Source: Bosea sp. (in: a-proteobacteria) (GTDB lineage Bacteria; Pseudomonadota; Alphaproteobacteria; Rhizobiales; Beijerinckiaceae). From it: a stretch of 64,000 nt of DNA. The position numbers and the translations under genes are program-made. The first letter of the stretch is position 1. Each line of letters begins with the position of its first letter. The notes beneath the pieces were generated by a model. That model did no database searches. It saw only the letters and a program-made list of their open reading frames with translations, and was not told the origin of the DNA. Shown one piece after another: positions 35,000 through 42,130 of this stretch. The DNA lies in NCBI RefSeq assembly GCF_023953965.1, contig NZ_JAMLIX010000001.1, positions 2,852,501-2,916,500 of the forward strand, in the 5' to 3' direction.

Positions 35000-35285
35000 G
35001 GCGGGGCTCCTCGGGGAGCGTGTGCTTGACGGCTAAATCCAAAAGCTGATCCGGCCACATCCAATGAACCGGGAAGGCTTCTTCGTCGCGGGCTCGCTGA
35101 AAATCACCTCCGTTTCGGACGCGACGCCCTTTGGCGTCGAAGCACATCGCCGTGAAGTGATGACCGCGCCAGCCAACCTTGTCGCCATGCTCGGTGTTGT
35201 TGTAGCGCGGGTGACGGGTCAGCCAAGACGAGGCCTTGTTCAGCCACTGCTCAAAGGTGTCGAAGCGCTGGTTATGTTCGGCCAT
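34989..35285 (-). CDS. Early operon protein, unknown
   Basis: 98 residues from the ATG at 35285, which overlaps the stop of the next upstream gene (TGATG); a GTG at 35288 is possible. It is rich in His and Trp (WLNKASSWLTRHPRYNNTEH, WRGHHFTAMCFDAKGRRV, FPVHWMWPDQLLDLAV). I recognise no family. The 3' end overlaps the DUF551-like gene by 11 bases. Confidence 0.55.
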   Translation of the reverse strand: MAEHNQRFDTFEQWLNKASSWLTRHPRYNNTEHGDKVGWRGHHFTAMCFDAKGRRVRNGGDFQRARDEEAFPVHWMWPDQLLDLAVKHTLPEEPRHDA

Positions 35286-35422
35286 CACCGCTTCTCCCAG
35301 TCAGTCGGCAGCATCTCGTGGCGCTCCGGCCCGTAGATCCGGCGGTCGAGCGCGCGCCAGATCAGCCAGCCGATTCCGATGAGCGCGAGAAGCGCGGCGG
35401 CGATGTGGTCGTAGTCGGTCAC
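35285..35422 (-). CDS. 45-residue single-membrane-helix peptide
   Basis: This gene is short but well supported: it begins with a GTG at 35422 preceded by GGGAGG, its start overlaps the upstream stop by GTGA and its own stop overlaps the downstream start by TGATG. The peptide has one membrane helix (IAAALLALIGIGWLIWRAL) followed by RRIYGPERHEMLP. A small inner-membrane protein in an early operon might affect host membrane functions; no role can be assigned. Confidence 0.6.
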   Translation of the reverse strand: MTDYDHIAAALLALIGIGWLIWRALDRRIYGPERHEMLPTDWEKR

Positions 35423-35730
35423 GAAAGCCTCCCGAGCCAACGGCTGCCGAGGGCGGCCTCGATAAGGTGCAGAGCCTCACCTTTCCTCCCGCGCAGGATC
35501 TCGTTCCAAGCGTCGTCGACCAGTTCGGCGTCAGCGGCTACCACCACCTTTTTGTCCGGCGCGATGTTGACCCCGCCGCGCTCCTTGATGGACAGGGCCT
35601 CGGCCTCGCTGATCATGTCGTCGTCGATCAGCGCTTGCAGAAGCTGATCGCTATCGAAGTCGGATAGGTCGATGTCGACATACGTGCTGCCGCTGGTGGA
35701 TCGCCGCTTCCAAGCCTTCGCTTCCGTCAT
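35419..35730 (-). CDS. Early operon protein, unknown
   Basis: 103 residues from the ATG at 35730, chosen because it overlaps the HNH gene stop by ATGA. It has an acidic helical centre (DIDLSDFDSDQLLQALIDDD, then MISEAEALSIKERGGVNIAP) and DAWNEILRGRKGEALHLIEA near the end. No family is recognised. Confidence 0.55.
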   Translation of the reverse strand: MTEAKAWKRRSTSGSTYVDIDLSDFDSDQLLQALIDDDMISEAEALSIKERGGVNIAPDKKVVVAADAELVDDAWNEILRGRKGEALHLIEAALGSRWLGRLS

Positions 35731-36065
35731 CGTCTCACCCATTCGCCAGAGAGCTTCTGTTTCCACGGAGAGGCCTTGGAGCCGGGCAGGGGGCGGCGCG
35801 ACGGAGCCTTGAGCCCGCGATGTGCTGCCTCACGGCGCTTGGCGCGCGCGATGTCCTTCACGTCGCCCTTGGTCTTCAGCCGGTGGCACGGCCGGCAAAG
35901 AGGCCGGAGGTTTTCCTCGGTATCATCGCCGCCGATTTCGAGCGGGATGTGGTGGTCGAAGTCGACATCCCGAATGCCGGTCAGCTGGAAGCACATCTGA
36001 CAGGTGCCGTTGAACCGCTTCCAGATGCGGGTGCGCTCGGTCGTGGAGATGTGGCGCCGGATCAC
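35727..36065 (-). CDS. HNH endonuclease
   Basis: 112 residues. The zinc-binding and catalytic elements of the HNH motif are present: CQMC, then DFDHHIPLEIGGDDTEENLR, then PLCRPCHRLK. The C-terminal tail is basic. Because it lies inside the recombination operon, next to the Bet-like gene cluster and not near the terminase, it may process DNA in recombination; a selfish endonuclease cannot be excluded. The four-base overlaps on both sides suggest a stable operon member. Confidence 0.8.
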   Translation of the reverse strand: MIRRHISTTERTRIWKRFNGTCQMCFQLTGIRDVDFDHHIPLEIGGDDTEENLRPLCRPCHRLKTKGDVKDIARAKRREAAHRGLKAPSRRPLPGSKASPWKQKLSGEWVRR

Positions 36066-36565
36066 GCTGCCGCCCTCCCGATCTCAACCTGGTCCGTGCC
36101 GATCATCGCGGCGAGCAAGCTCAAGACCGCGTCCTTCGATTCCTGGAAGCGCTGCTTGCCCATCGCCTTCAAGGACTGGCTTTCGGCCGTGTAGACGGTG
36201 ACGACGCTCTCGCGGGCGGTGACAACGGCATAGCTGTCCATGGGCTTTACGAATGCGGCGATGCGCTGGGCTTCGGCCTTGCTGGCGGCGACGATGTTTC
36301 GGTGCTCGGCATAGCCGGCGCGGATCAGGCACCACTTGCGGAGATGCTCGCTCGTCGGAAACTGCTCGACGAGGTTCTCCGGCAGGTTCTGCCAAGCCTC
36401 GTTGACCGACGCGAAGAAGTGCCGGTGGCTCGCTGCCGAGCGCTGCTCGATGGCTTCGAGGTTATAGACCTCGCCGACCGTGAACTCGGCATCGCAGCGC
36501 TTGGCGAAGGAGCGCAGCGGCTCCATCACCTCGCCGTTCCAGCGGAAGGGGATGACGGCGTTCAT
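36062..36565 (-). CDS. Recombination-operon protein, unknown
   Basis: 167 residues. MNAVIPFRWNGEVMEPLRSF, then FTVGEVYNLEAIEQRSAASH, HFFASVNEAWQNLPENLVEQ and FVKPMDSYAVVTARESVVTV. Homologues with this layout are widely seen beside Bet/RecT and HNH genes in phages of alphaproteobacteria. Position suggests a NinB- or recombination-accessory-like role; no catalytic motif is visible. Confidence 0.6.
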   Translation of the reverse strand: MNAVIPFRWNGEVMEPLRSFAKRCDAEFTVGEVYNLEAIEQRSAASHRHFFASVNEAWQNLPENLVEQFPTSEHLRKWCLIRAGYAEHRNIVAASKAEAQRIAAFVKPMDSYAVVTARESVVTVYTAESQSLKAMGKQRFQESKDAVLSLLAAMIGTDQVEIGRAAA

Positions 36566-36837
36566 GAGCGCACCCCTGTTTCCTTGCCGTACTCCAGGAC
36601 GTAGCGCTTCGCCTGATCCTTGGTCATGGTCTCGCCAGACCAGTCATTGGTGATCTCGCCATCGATGACATCGATCAGGTCGCAAAGCGCTTGCTTCTGG
36701 TCGTCCGTATCGTGCTGCGCCATCGCGCTCATCGACACGCCGCCATCCATGTACCGCTGCGCGGCTGCGAGGCTCTGGTCGCTTTCAAGATTCCAGCTCT
36801 TGAGCGTGCCCCATTTCAAGGCAAGGTGTTCGGCCAT
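36562..36837 (-). CDS. Small acidic protein in recombination operon
   Basis: 91 residues from the ATG at 36837, overlapping the bet stop by TGATG (a GTG at 36840 is possible). The sequence is polar and helical (LKSWNLESDQSLAAAQRYMD, QKQALCDLIDVIDGEITNDW, TKDQAKRYVLEYGKE). No family is recognised. Confidence 0.55.
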   Translation of the reverse strand: MAEHLALKWGTLKSWNLESDQSLAAAQRYMDGGVSMSAMAQHDTDDQKQALCDLIDVIDGEITNDWSGETMTKDQAKRYVLEYGKETGVRS

Positions 36838-37811
36838 CACGCCACCTGATCGGCGCCACGCATGGCGCCTTCCATGAGCTTCTTCACCTCCAAGGCGTCG
36901 CTCGGCGAGCGCGCCCAGAAGTCGCGGAGACTGTGCCGGTTGCGGCTTTCGAACAGGCCGATCGCCGAAACCTCCTCGCGATTGCGCTGGATGAAGTCGG
37001 CAACGCGATCAGCGATCTTGCCGATCGGCACCGGCTCCAGCGGCCCGGTCGGGTCGAACTGGAAGAGGATCGTCTGACCCTGCCCGATCTGCTCAAGGCG
37101 CTTCTCGGTCGAGCCGGCCTCGGCAGCCTCCCAAGCGGTCATTTCGGCGGTGCGACTGCGGTCCACCTCCTCGGCGGCATAGACGTTGCTGAAATCGTCC
37201 GGCCACGCCTTGCGCAGCGCAAGCGCCTCGGCGACCTTCGCCAGCATGACGCGGGGCATCTTTCCCCACTGTCCTGAGGTGTCGAGCGTCAGCGTCCGCT
37301 CGGCGCCGGACGCCGGCTTCGTGACCATCTTCGGGTTGCCGTCAGGCCAAGTGCCGTTCTGAACCTGAACGGTTTCGGTCCAGCCTTCCTTGAGCGGGGC
37401 GTATTCCTCCCAATAGGCGGATGCCGTGACCTTGTGCCAAGCGCCATGCGAGTGCTTGAAGACGCGCACGGTCGCCTTGATGATGCCGGCCGGGTTCGCC
37501 TGCCCCTTGGCCGTGGCGTCGTTCTCGAAAGTGGGCTCGTCCTCATCCGGGCGATAGTTGCCGGTGCGCTCCGCAATTGTGCGGAAGCCGTCGATGCCGG
37601 TGATGATCGACATCCGGCGCTTCTTCGCGTCGTTCTTGTTGTAGACGAACGCATAGATCTGCCGGCGGAGCGGATCGAGCCGCAGGTGCCGGGCGGTATG
37701 GACGAACAGCTCGAATTCGTCCTGGTTGGTGTCCGCGGCCACTGTCTTGCGGATCAGCGCGAGCTGCGCGTTGCTGAAATCAGGCGTGCGAAGGGGAACG
37801 ACAGCGTTCAT
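36837..37811 (-). CDS. bet: Phage recombination protein Bet (RecT-like annealase)
   Basis: 324 residues from the ATG at 37811, with GAGGAA 6 nt upstream. The core NAQLALIRKTVAADTNQDEF, LFVHTARHLRLDPLRRQIYA, then MSIITGIDGFRTIAERTGNY and ALALRKAWPDDFSNVYAAEE is characteristic of the Bet branch of RecT annealases. It coats single-stranded DNA and pairs complementary strands. Lambda pairs Bet with an exonuclease; no YqaJ-type exonuclease is evident next to it here, so HNH and unknown genes nearby may take that part. Confidence 0.92.
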   Translation of the reverse strand: MNAVVPLRTPDFSNAQLALIRKTVAADTNQDEFELFVHTARHLRLDPLRRQIYAFVYNKNDAKKRRMSIITGIDGFRTIAERTGNYRPDEDEPTFENDATAKGQANPAGIIKATVRVFKHSHGAWHKVTASAYWEEYAPLKEGWTETVQVQNGTWPDGNPKMVTKPASGAERTLTLDTSGQWGKMPRVMLAKVAEALALRKAWPDDFSNVYAAEEVDRSRTAEMTAWEAAEAGSTEKRLEQIGQGQTILFQFDPTGPLEPVPIGKIADRVADFIQRNREEVSAIGLFESRNRHSLRDFWARSPSDALEVKKLMEGAMRGADQVA

Positions 37812-37813
37812 CG

Positions 37814-38329
37814 TCACTTCCTCAGAATGCGGATCGTGGAGCCGCCGTTCGACAGCGTGGCGCCCTTGACCTCGCGGCCATCGCGAAGCGCGGCGGAAAG
37901 CGCGGTCTGGTCCAGCTTCGGCGGCTGCGGCTTGAAGAACTCGGCCGGGATGTCGGCCTCTTCAGTGACGATGGCCTTCGGCTTCACGGCCGAGAGGGTG
38001 ACGGTGCCGACGTCGAGCTCCATAGTCTTGCGGCCGGCGATTTCGAGCGCCGTGCAGATCAGGGAGCGCTTGAGCTTGGCGCGTACCGTCAAGCGCTGTT
38101 TGCGAGCGGCGAGATCATCAGCGTACCTGTCGATGCCGTCGGCCAGCGCCTCGTCTTCACCGATCTCGGCGAGCAGCGTCCGCACGATGCCCTCGAAATC
38201 GAGCTCCCCCTCCAGCGTGTCGCGGATGAAATCCTCGTCGCCCTGGGCGAGGTCAGCGATCTGCTCGCGCAGCACCTTGGCGGCCTCGATCTCGCGCTGG
38301 ACCTTCGCGACATCGCTATGCGCATTCAT
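37814..38329 (-). CDS. Sipho_Gp157 family protein
   Basis: 171 residues. The N-terminal half is a long coiled coil (VAKVQREIEAAKVLREQIAD, then GIDRYADDLAARKQRLTVRA), then KLKRSLICTALEIAGRKTME and the beta part GTVTLSAVKPKAIVTEEADI followed by PAEFFK, as in the Sipho_Gp157 family of phages, which has been linked to resistance against host functions. It directly precedes bet in the operon with a GTGA-type junction. Confidence 0.85.
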   Translation of the reverse strand: MNAHSDVAKVQREIEAAKVLREQIADLAQGDEDFIRDTLEGELDFEGIVRTLLAEIGEDEALADGIDRYADDLAARKQRLTVRAKLKRSLICTALEIAGRKTMELDVGTVTLSAVKPKAIVTEEADIPAEFFKPQPPKLDQTALSAALRDGREVKGATLSNGGSTIRILRK

Positions 38330-38586
38330 GACGCGATCCTTTCGGGGAGAGAGCGGCCCTGCTCTTTGGCGAGCTGGGCGTTGACGAGTTGGCGGAGCTG
38401 GCCGCGCAAGGGCTCGACCTTCCGATGGCGACGGGCGTGCTCGGCGATCTTTGCTTGAAGGCTCACGATCTCCGGGTTAGCGGCGGCGATGCGCCGGGCG
38501 AGGGCGGCCGCTGCCTTCGCGGCGCGCCTGCGTTCGCGCCATGCGGCGAATGTTGCGAGGATGTGGCGGGCTGTGGAGCGGGTCAT
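38326..38586 (-). CDS. Small basic helical protein, unknown
   Basis: 86 residues, very rich in Arg, Ala and Lys (FAAWRERRRAAKAAAALARR, HARRHRKVEPLRGQLRQLVN). The basic helix suggests nucleic-acid contact. The start overlaps the preceding stop by TGATG and the stop overlaps the Gp157-like start by four bases. No family is recognised. Confidence 0.5.
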   Translation of the reverse strand: MTRSTARHILATFAAWRERRRAAKAAAALARRIAAANPEIVSLQAKIAEHARRHRKVEPLRGQLRQLVNAQLAKEQGRSLPERIAS

Positions 38587-38825
38587 CAGAACGGAATCCC
38601 GTCATCGTCCTCGCGAGACGGCGCGTAGCAACGGGCGCCGAGCGCCTCGACGAGCACGTCCCGCTTGCGGACTCGGTGCGTGGCCTCCAGCACGAAGAAC
38701 GTGATGCTGGGGTGAAGCCGGGCCAGACGCTCGGCTTCGTTCAAGGCGCTGTCTTCGCTCTTGTGGCGGACAGTCGGAGCGCTCTGATGCAACCCGTAGA
38801 CCATCCAGAAGGTGCAGCGATCCAT
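38586..38825 (-). CDS. Conserved small phage protein with DDGIPF end
   Basis: 79 residues: TFWMVYGLHQSAPTVRHKSE, then ALNEAERLARLHPSITFFVL, EATHRVRKRDVLVE, ending DDDGIPF. The pattern (FWMVYG..AP..RH, EAERLAR..P...FFVLEA, D-DGIPF) is common in early operons of phages from several proteobacterial groups. The acidic end with hydrophobic last residues resembles SSB-type protein-docking tails, which is an inference. Confidence 0.6.
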   Translation of the reverse strand: MDRCTFWMVYGLHQSAPTVRHKSEDSALNEAERLARLHPSITFFVLEATHRVRKRDVLVEALGARCYAPSREDDDGIPF

Positions 38826-39136
38826 CAGAGGATGCTCCCCCAGCCGGTGAGGTACGATCCGCCGACGACGATCATGAGAGCGGCGGCAAGGCTGCCGATG
38901 CCGTCGATGATGCGGGCAACCGGAATACGGCCGTCATCCACCGCGCGGGTTTCGAGGACGATGCAAAACGCCTGATGGCGGTCGTGGTGCAGAACCGTCA
39001 GCGCTTCTGCGGAACGCTTCGCGCGGTCCTCGTCGAGATAGTCGCCAAGGCACGGCACCCGGCCGGCTTCGACCGCATAGGCGACCTTGAGAGCGATCTC
39101 GCGGGAGCGGGCGGGGATGTGAAGGACGCGGGTCAT
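38825..39136 (-). CDS. Small protein with C-terminal membrane segment
   Basis: 103 residues. The first 75 are soluble and polar (ARSREIALKVAYAVEAGRVP, LGDYLDEDRAKRSAEALTVL), the end is hydrophobic (IIDGIGSLAAALMIVVGGSY), suggesting a tail-anchored protein. Four-base overlaps on both sides place it in the operon. Function unknown. Confidence 0.5.
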   Translation of the reverse strand: MTRVLHIPARSREIALKVAYAVEAGRVPCLGDYLDEDRAKRSAEALTVLHHDRHQAFCIVLETRAVDDGRIPVARIIDGIGSLAAALMIVVGGSYLTGWGSIL

Positions 39137-39372
39137 GCCGGCAGCCTCCGAAGGTCAGCAGCTATCCAGTTGAGGACGCGCAGGCAGAGCGCCTTGCGTG
39201 CTGCGCACCCAAGCTTGTTGGCAGCGACGAGCGCGTGGCGGACCGAATGCCGCGCCGTGCTCAGCAGCAGGGAGCGAGACTTCGGCGCTTCATCGGCGGT
39301 CGGCAGGCAGCGAAGATCGCTCTGAGCCCAGCCGATCCAGGTGTTGAAGCTTTCGAGAATGACCGGGTTCAT
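39133..39372 (-). CDS. Small early protein, unknown
   Basis: 79 residues from the ATG at 39372, chosen by the TGATG overlap with the upstream stop. The content is MNPVILESFNTWIGWAQSDL, then LLLSTARHSVRHALVAANKL and a Cys/Arg helix. No recognised family. Confidence 0.5.
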   Translation of the reverse strand: MNPVILESFNTWIGWAQSDLRCLPTADEAPKSRSLLLSTARHSVRHALVAANKLGCAARKALCLRVLNWIAADLRRLPA

Positions 39373-39686
39373 CACGCGGCCTCGGAACGCAGGTGGCGCG
39401 TGATGTCGTCCGACGCGGCGATGCCGGCGAGGGATCGGTCGAGCGAGGCGAGGCACTTTGCGAAGGTGGCCCGGCGATCCTCCTGCTGGATGCGGAAGAT
39501 CTCGGATTGGCAGTGCTGGGCTCGCTCGTAAGATCCGATGCCGGGGCCTTCGAGGGGCGTGATCTCGTAGCCGGCCGAACGATCCGGCCCGAGAGCTTCG
39601 AGGATGCCGTCAGCGATGCGCCGCGCGGCCATCTCCAGCCGTTTGGTGATCGCGTCGACGGGGACTTCTGCGATGGAAGGCGACAT
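39372..39686 (-). CDS. First gene of leftward operon, unknown
   Basis: 104 residues; the ATG has a ribosome binding site GGAGAG and lies about 25 bases downstream of the leftward CACTTT box. Content: VPVDAITKRLEMAARRIADG, YEITPLEGPGIGSYERAQHC, FRIQQEDRRATFAKCLASLD. As first gene of the leftward early operon it might be a regulator or anti-host factor, but no family is recognised. Confidence 0.55.
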   Translation of the reverse strand: MSPSIAEVPVDAITKRLEMAARRIADGILEALGPDRSAGYEITPLEGPGIGSYERAQHCQSEIFRIQQEDRRATFAKCLASLDRSLAGIAASDDITRHLRSEAA

Positions 39687-39710
39687 GTGTCTCTCTCCGT
39701 TGATGGAGAG

Positions 39711-39780
39711 AAAGTGCCCAAGTCGGGCACTTGTGTCAAGCCCATTATGGGCACTTTTTAAGAAGCCCTATCTGGGCACC
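39711..39780 (-). promoter_or_regulatory. Leftward early promoter with three operator-like sites
   Basis: Read leftwards, TTGACA (39739-39734) and CACTTT (39716-39711) are separated by 17 bases. Three operator-like sites overlap: AAGTGCCC-AAGTC-GGGCACTT (39712-39732, perfect arms), GCCCATTATGGGC (39740-39752, palindrome) and a weaker CCCTATCTGGGCAC near 39766-39779. The GGGCAC half-sites begin at 39725, 39749 and 39774, giving 24-25 base spacing. The same hexamers and half-sites recur at 42047-42122, so the repressor at 41340 and Cro likely control both promoters, as at lambda OL and OR. Confidence 0.75.
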
Positions 39781-39874
39781 TTCTGACCTGTTGGTAACTA
39801 GGCCCCACTGCCATTGGGTGTCAGGAGGCGTCAGTGGCCCGCTGGACTCCTGGAAGCCGCTCTGGAATCCATGA

Positions 39875-39889
39875 GAACATACTAAGAAC
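39875..39889. promoter_or_regulatory. LexA-type SOS box (GAAC-N7-GAAC)
   Basis: GAACATACTAAGAAC matches GAAC-N7-GAAC, the reverse form of the direct repeat GTTC-N7-GTTC bound by alphaproteobacterial LexA. It lies 20 bases before the ATG at 39909 and no other gene start intervenes, so the pair 39909-40480 is a candidate SOS-induced operon inside the immunity region. Confidence 0.7.
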
Positions 39890-39908
39890 AAACAGGGCGG
39901 TGTTGGGT

Positions 39909-40151
39909 ATGAGCCTATGGGCAGAAGAGGGGCCTTGGCGGCCGGAATTATCGCTGTTTCGTGCGATCGACATGCGGTGCGACGACTGCGGGCGCGGCAA
40001 GCGGATGCAGCCGGCCGAGATCCGGCAGCATGTTGCCAATGGCGTCTACAGCCTGATCGGACTGCACGACAAACTGCACTGTATGGTCTGCCGGGCCCGG
40101 GGCGGCCTCGGAAAGAATGTCAGCGTCTATCCAATCAAGCGAGGTGAGTGA
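39909..40151 (+). CDS. SOS-box-linked small zinc-ribbon-like protein
   Basis: 80 residues from the ATG at 39909; the longer reading from GTG at 39834 would place the LexA box inside the gene and is therefore rejected. It starts MSLWAEEGPWRPELSLFR and has two Cys pairs, CDDCGRG and CMVCRARGG, separated by about 35 residues that could bind zinc. The stop overlaps the next ATG. The operator-rich surroundings and SOS box suggest an induction-linked factor, perhaps acting on the repressor, but no family assignment supports this directly. Confidence 0.6.
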   Translation: MSLWAEEGPWRPELSLFRAIDMRCDDCGRGKRMQPAEIRQHVANGVYSLIGLHDKLHCMVCRARGGLGKNVSVYPIKRGE

Positions 40152-40480
40152 TGAAGCCTTGGCACCACGGCCTGCCGGAAACGAAACAGATCGTCGTTTT
40201 CCCGCCGCTCGGGCGAGAGACGGCGTTCGTCGAGTTCAAGGATCGCATCAGGGAGAGGCTAGCAAAGGCCTTCCCGGATTTGTCGTTCGAATTCGCGAGC
40301 ACGGGTCTGTATCCGGAAGCAAGCGTGATGCCCATGTGCGGCACCGCAGGCGGTCCGAACAGCCGCATCCTCGCGCCGCCGGCGGAAACAAAAATCAGCG
40401 CGATCGAGGCGGAATTGGGCTATTGCTGCGAGAGTTTCATCACGCCAGAACTGTCAGAACCGCAAGGTTCAGCCCATTGA
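40151..40480 (+). CDS. Second gene of SOS-linked pair, unknown
   Basis: 109 residues from the ATG at 40151, overlapping the zinc-ribbon gene stop. Features: ETKQIVVFPPLGRETAFVEF, KDRIRERLAKAFPDLSFEFA, then SVMPMCGTAGGPNSRILAPP and a Cys-Cys pair near ELGYCCESF. The start is beta-alpha in style. No family is recognised. It ends 120 bases before the convergent DUF3800 gene; that short gap shows no clear feature. Confidence 0.5.
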   Translation: MKPWHHGLPETKQIVVFPPLGRETAFVEFKDRIRERLAKAFPDLSFEFASTGLYPEASVMPMCGTAGGPNSRILAPPAETKISAIEAELGYCCESFITPELSEPQGSAH

Positions 40481-40600
40481 TATTAGAGCCTGCCGTGATA
40501 CCGTGATTTTACTCCTCCGCGGCCGAATCCACTGCCTATGGCAATGGCCCCGCTCAAGGCGGCCGGCGGCTCAACCGTCTAGGCTCGGAGGACCCCGCTA

Positions 40601-41335
40601 TCAACGCAACTGCCGGTGCCAGATTGTGAATCTGCCGGCCATAGCTGTGTCTCGCATCGCATCTCGCACCCGTGCGAGTCGAAGAATGTGATCCGAGAGT
40701 TCGGATTTGTGCGGAGACGCACCCTCTTTTTGCCTATGACCGTTGACGTGGAAGGCCACTGAGCCAAGCAGGATATCAACAATCTGAAGGCAGTTGCAGG
40801 TGTGAGACTCTTTGAAATGAACGCGTCTAAACGGCCAGTCGGCGTCTCGCCTATATCGCCTGGCGCCGTTGTTCAATACGGACTTCAGTTCGGTCAGAGG
40901 TATCGGCGTGTTCCTGCTGTCAAGATAAACGTTCATCAGCTTAGAGCTGTTCAAGCGGAATACCTTGAGTAGGAGCTGGTAAATCTCTTTGTTAAATCCA
41001 ATTTCCCGCGATCCTCCGTTGAAAGAGCTATCTCGGATTTTGCTAGTGTCGATGATGATCGAATGAAACTGGATACCATTTAGCTCTGGGGCTGGGGCGA
41101 AAAACGCCTCAACTGATCGACGATAAGCAGGCAGTTTGGACCGGCTGACTTTAGTCCAGGCCATTTCTCCGTGAGGCAACTCTGGCCAACGCGCCTCTGC
41201 GATCAATTCGCGAAACAAGTCGGCATGTCGGGATGGCACGACCATGGCTCCCAGCGCCAAGAACCTGTGCTTGGTCTGGCTGCTCTCATCGACATAGACG
41301 TCGACATAGTTTTCCTGCGAGGCCGGCGCGCTCAA
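40601..41335 (-). CDS. DUF3800 protein (RNase H-like fold), lysogeny-linked
   Basis: 244 residues from a TTG at 41335. The DUF3800 pattern is clear: YVDVYVDESSQTKHRFLALG at the start with the acidic VDES, then IQFHSIIIDTSK, MNVYLDSRNTPIPLTELK and HFKESHTCNCLQIVDILLGS with the late catalytic-type acidic positions. The family has an RNase H-like fold and members are found near phage-defence and toxin genes. It starts 5 bases behind the repressor stop, so both are likely on one mRNA made in the lysogen. Its G+C content (sample stretches 40-45 %) is far below neighbours, a sign of recent acquisition. A superinfection-defence role is inferred. Confidence 0.75.
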   Translation of the reverse strand: MSAPASQENYVDVYVDESSQTKHRFLALGAMVVPSRHADLFRELIAEARWPELPHGEMAWTKVSRSKLPAYRRSVEAFFAPAPELNGIQFHSIIIDTSKIRDSSFNGGSREIGFNKEIYQLLLKVFRLNSSKLMNVYLDSRNTPIPLTELKSVLNNGARRYRRDADWPFRRVHFKESHTCNCLQIVDILLGSVAFHVNGHRQKEGASPHKSELSDHILRLARVRDAMRDTAMAGRFTIWHRQLR

Positions 41336-41339
41336 GGAA

Positions 41340-42035
41340 TCAAACCGCCAGGCCCATTGCCTCAGGGTAGGGGATCACCCGGTAGAGGTTCTTTTTTCGA
41401 CTGGCGTCGAAATTGAGTTCCTTGGCCGGATTGTATTGCGAGACGATGATCTGGCCGCCGCGCTGCCTGACCAGGGTTTTAATGAAGGCTGGTCCATTGT
41501 CCCGATCGTCGGGATCGTCCCCAAAGAGCTCAAGCAGCACGTCTTCACCTTCGACAGGCTTTCGTCCGTCTGGGTCTACGAATATCGGCCAGCCGTGCTT
41601 GTAGACCGGCTCCATGCTCGTGTTGCGCAGGATGACTGCAAAGGCGTTCGGGCGGCCGATCAGGCCCGCAGGCCTGGGAATGTAGTCGAGCGCGTTGCCA
41701 TTCAGCTGGAAATCGCCTTCGCCTTCGCTGCCCCCCATGGCGATACCGCGGACTGCAAGATCCGGCTGACCGCCGCGCTGCGGGCGATCGGTGAGAGGGA
41801 CACGATGCGTCGCGGCCGGCGTGGCGCTCAGCATCACTGGCTCGAAACCCTCCTTCACAAATAGCTCTACGGCGACGCCGGTGGCGTTCGCGGCTTTCTC
41901 GATCCAGTCCTGAGTCAGGCGTCGGTCACCAGCTTCCAGTTTGATTAGCTGGTTCTTCGTCGTTCCCATACGCTCCGCCAAAGTGGGCTGCGTAAGACCC
42001 AAAGCGTTTCGAATTGCGCGAAGGTTATTGGCCAT
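41340..42035 (-). CDS. cI: CI-like repressor (HTH + S24 peptidase)
   Basis: 231 residues. The helix-turn-helix is in 5-40 (RAIRNALGLTQPTLAERMGT, TKNQLIKLEAGDRRL). The C-terminal S24 domain has the catalytic Ser140 in RNTSMEPVY and Lys186 in FIKTLVRQ, which in LexA/CI-type repressors mediate RecA-stimulated self-cleavage. No canonical Ala-Gly site is obvious between the domains; RGIAMGG (96-102) is the nearest candidate. It is divergent from cro with operators between, and its transcript continues into DUF3800. Confidence 0.9.
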   Translation of the reverse strand: MANNLRAIRNALGLTQPTLAERMGTTKNQLIKLEAGDRRLTQDWIEKAANATGVAVELFVKEGFEPVMLSATPAATHRVPLTDRPQRGGQPDLAVRGIAMGGSEGEGDFQLNGNALDYIPRPAGLIGRPNAFAVILRNTSMEPVYKHGWPIFVDPDGRKPVEGEDVLLELFGDDPDDRDNGPAFIKTLVRQRGGQIIVSQYNPAKELNFDASRKKNLYRVIPYPEAMGLAV

Positions 42036-42046
42036 CGCGGCAAATT

Positions 42047-42122
42047 ACCCAATACGGGCACAATTTCGAGCGCACAAGTTGGGCACTTCTGACTTGACAT
42101 TGGAGCCCAATATGGGCACTTT
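42047..42122 (+). promoter_or_regulatory. Rightward promoter and operators between cI and cro
   Basis: TTGACA (42094-42099) and CACTTT (42117-42122) are 17 bases apart, the same pair of boxes as in the leftward promoter. Operator-like sites are ACCCAATACGGGC (42047-42059), ACAAGTTGGGCACTT (42074-42088) and the palindrome GCCCAATATGGGC (42105-42117). GGGCAC half-sites begin at 42056, 42081 and 42114. Transcription would begin near 42129, one or two bases before the cro ATG at 42131. Confidence 0.75.
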
Positions 42123-42130
42123 CCATTTTC

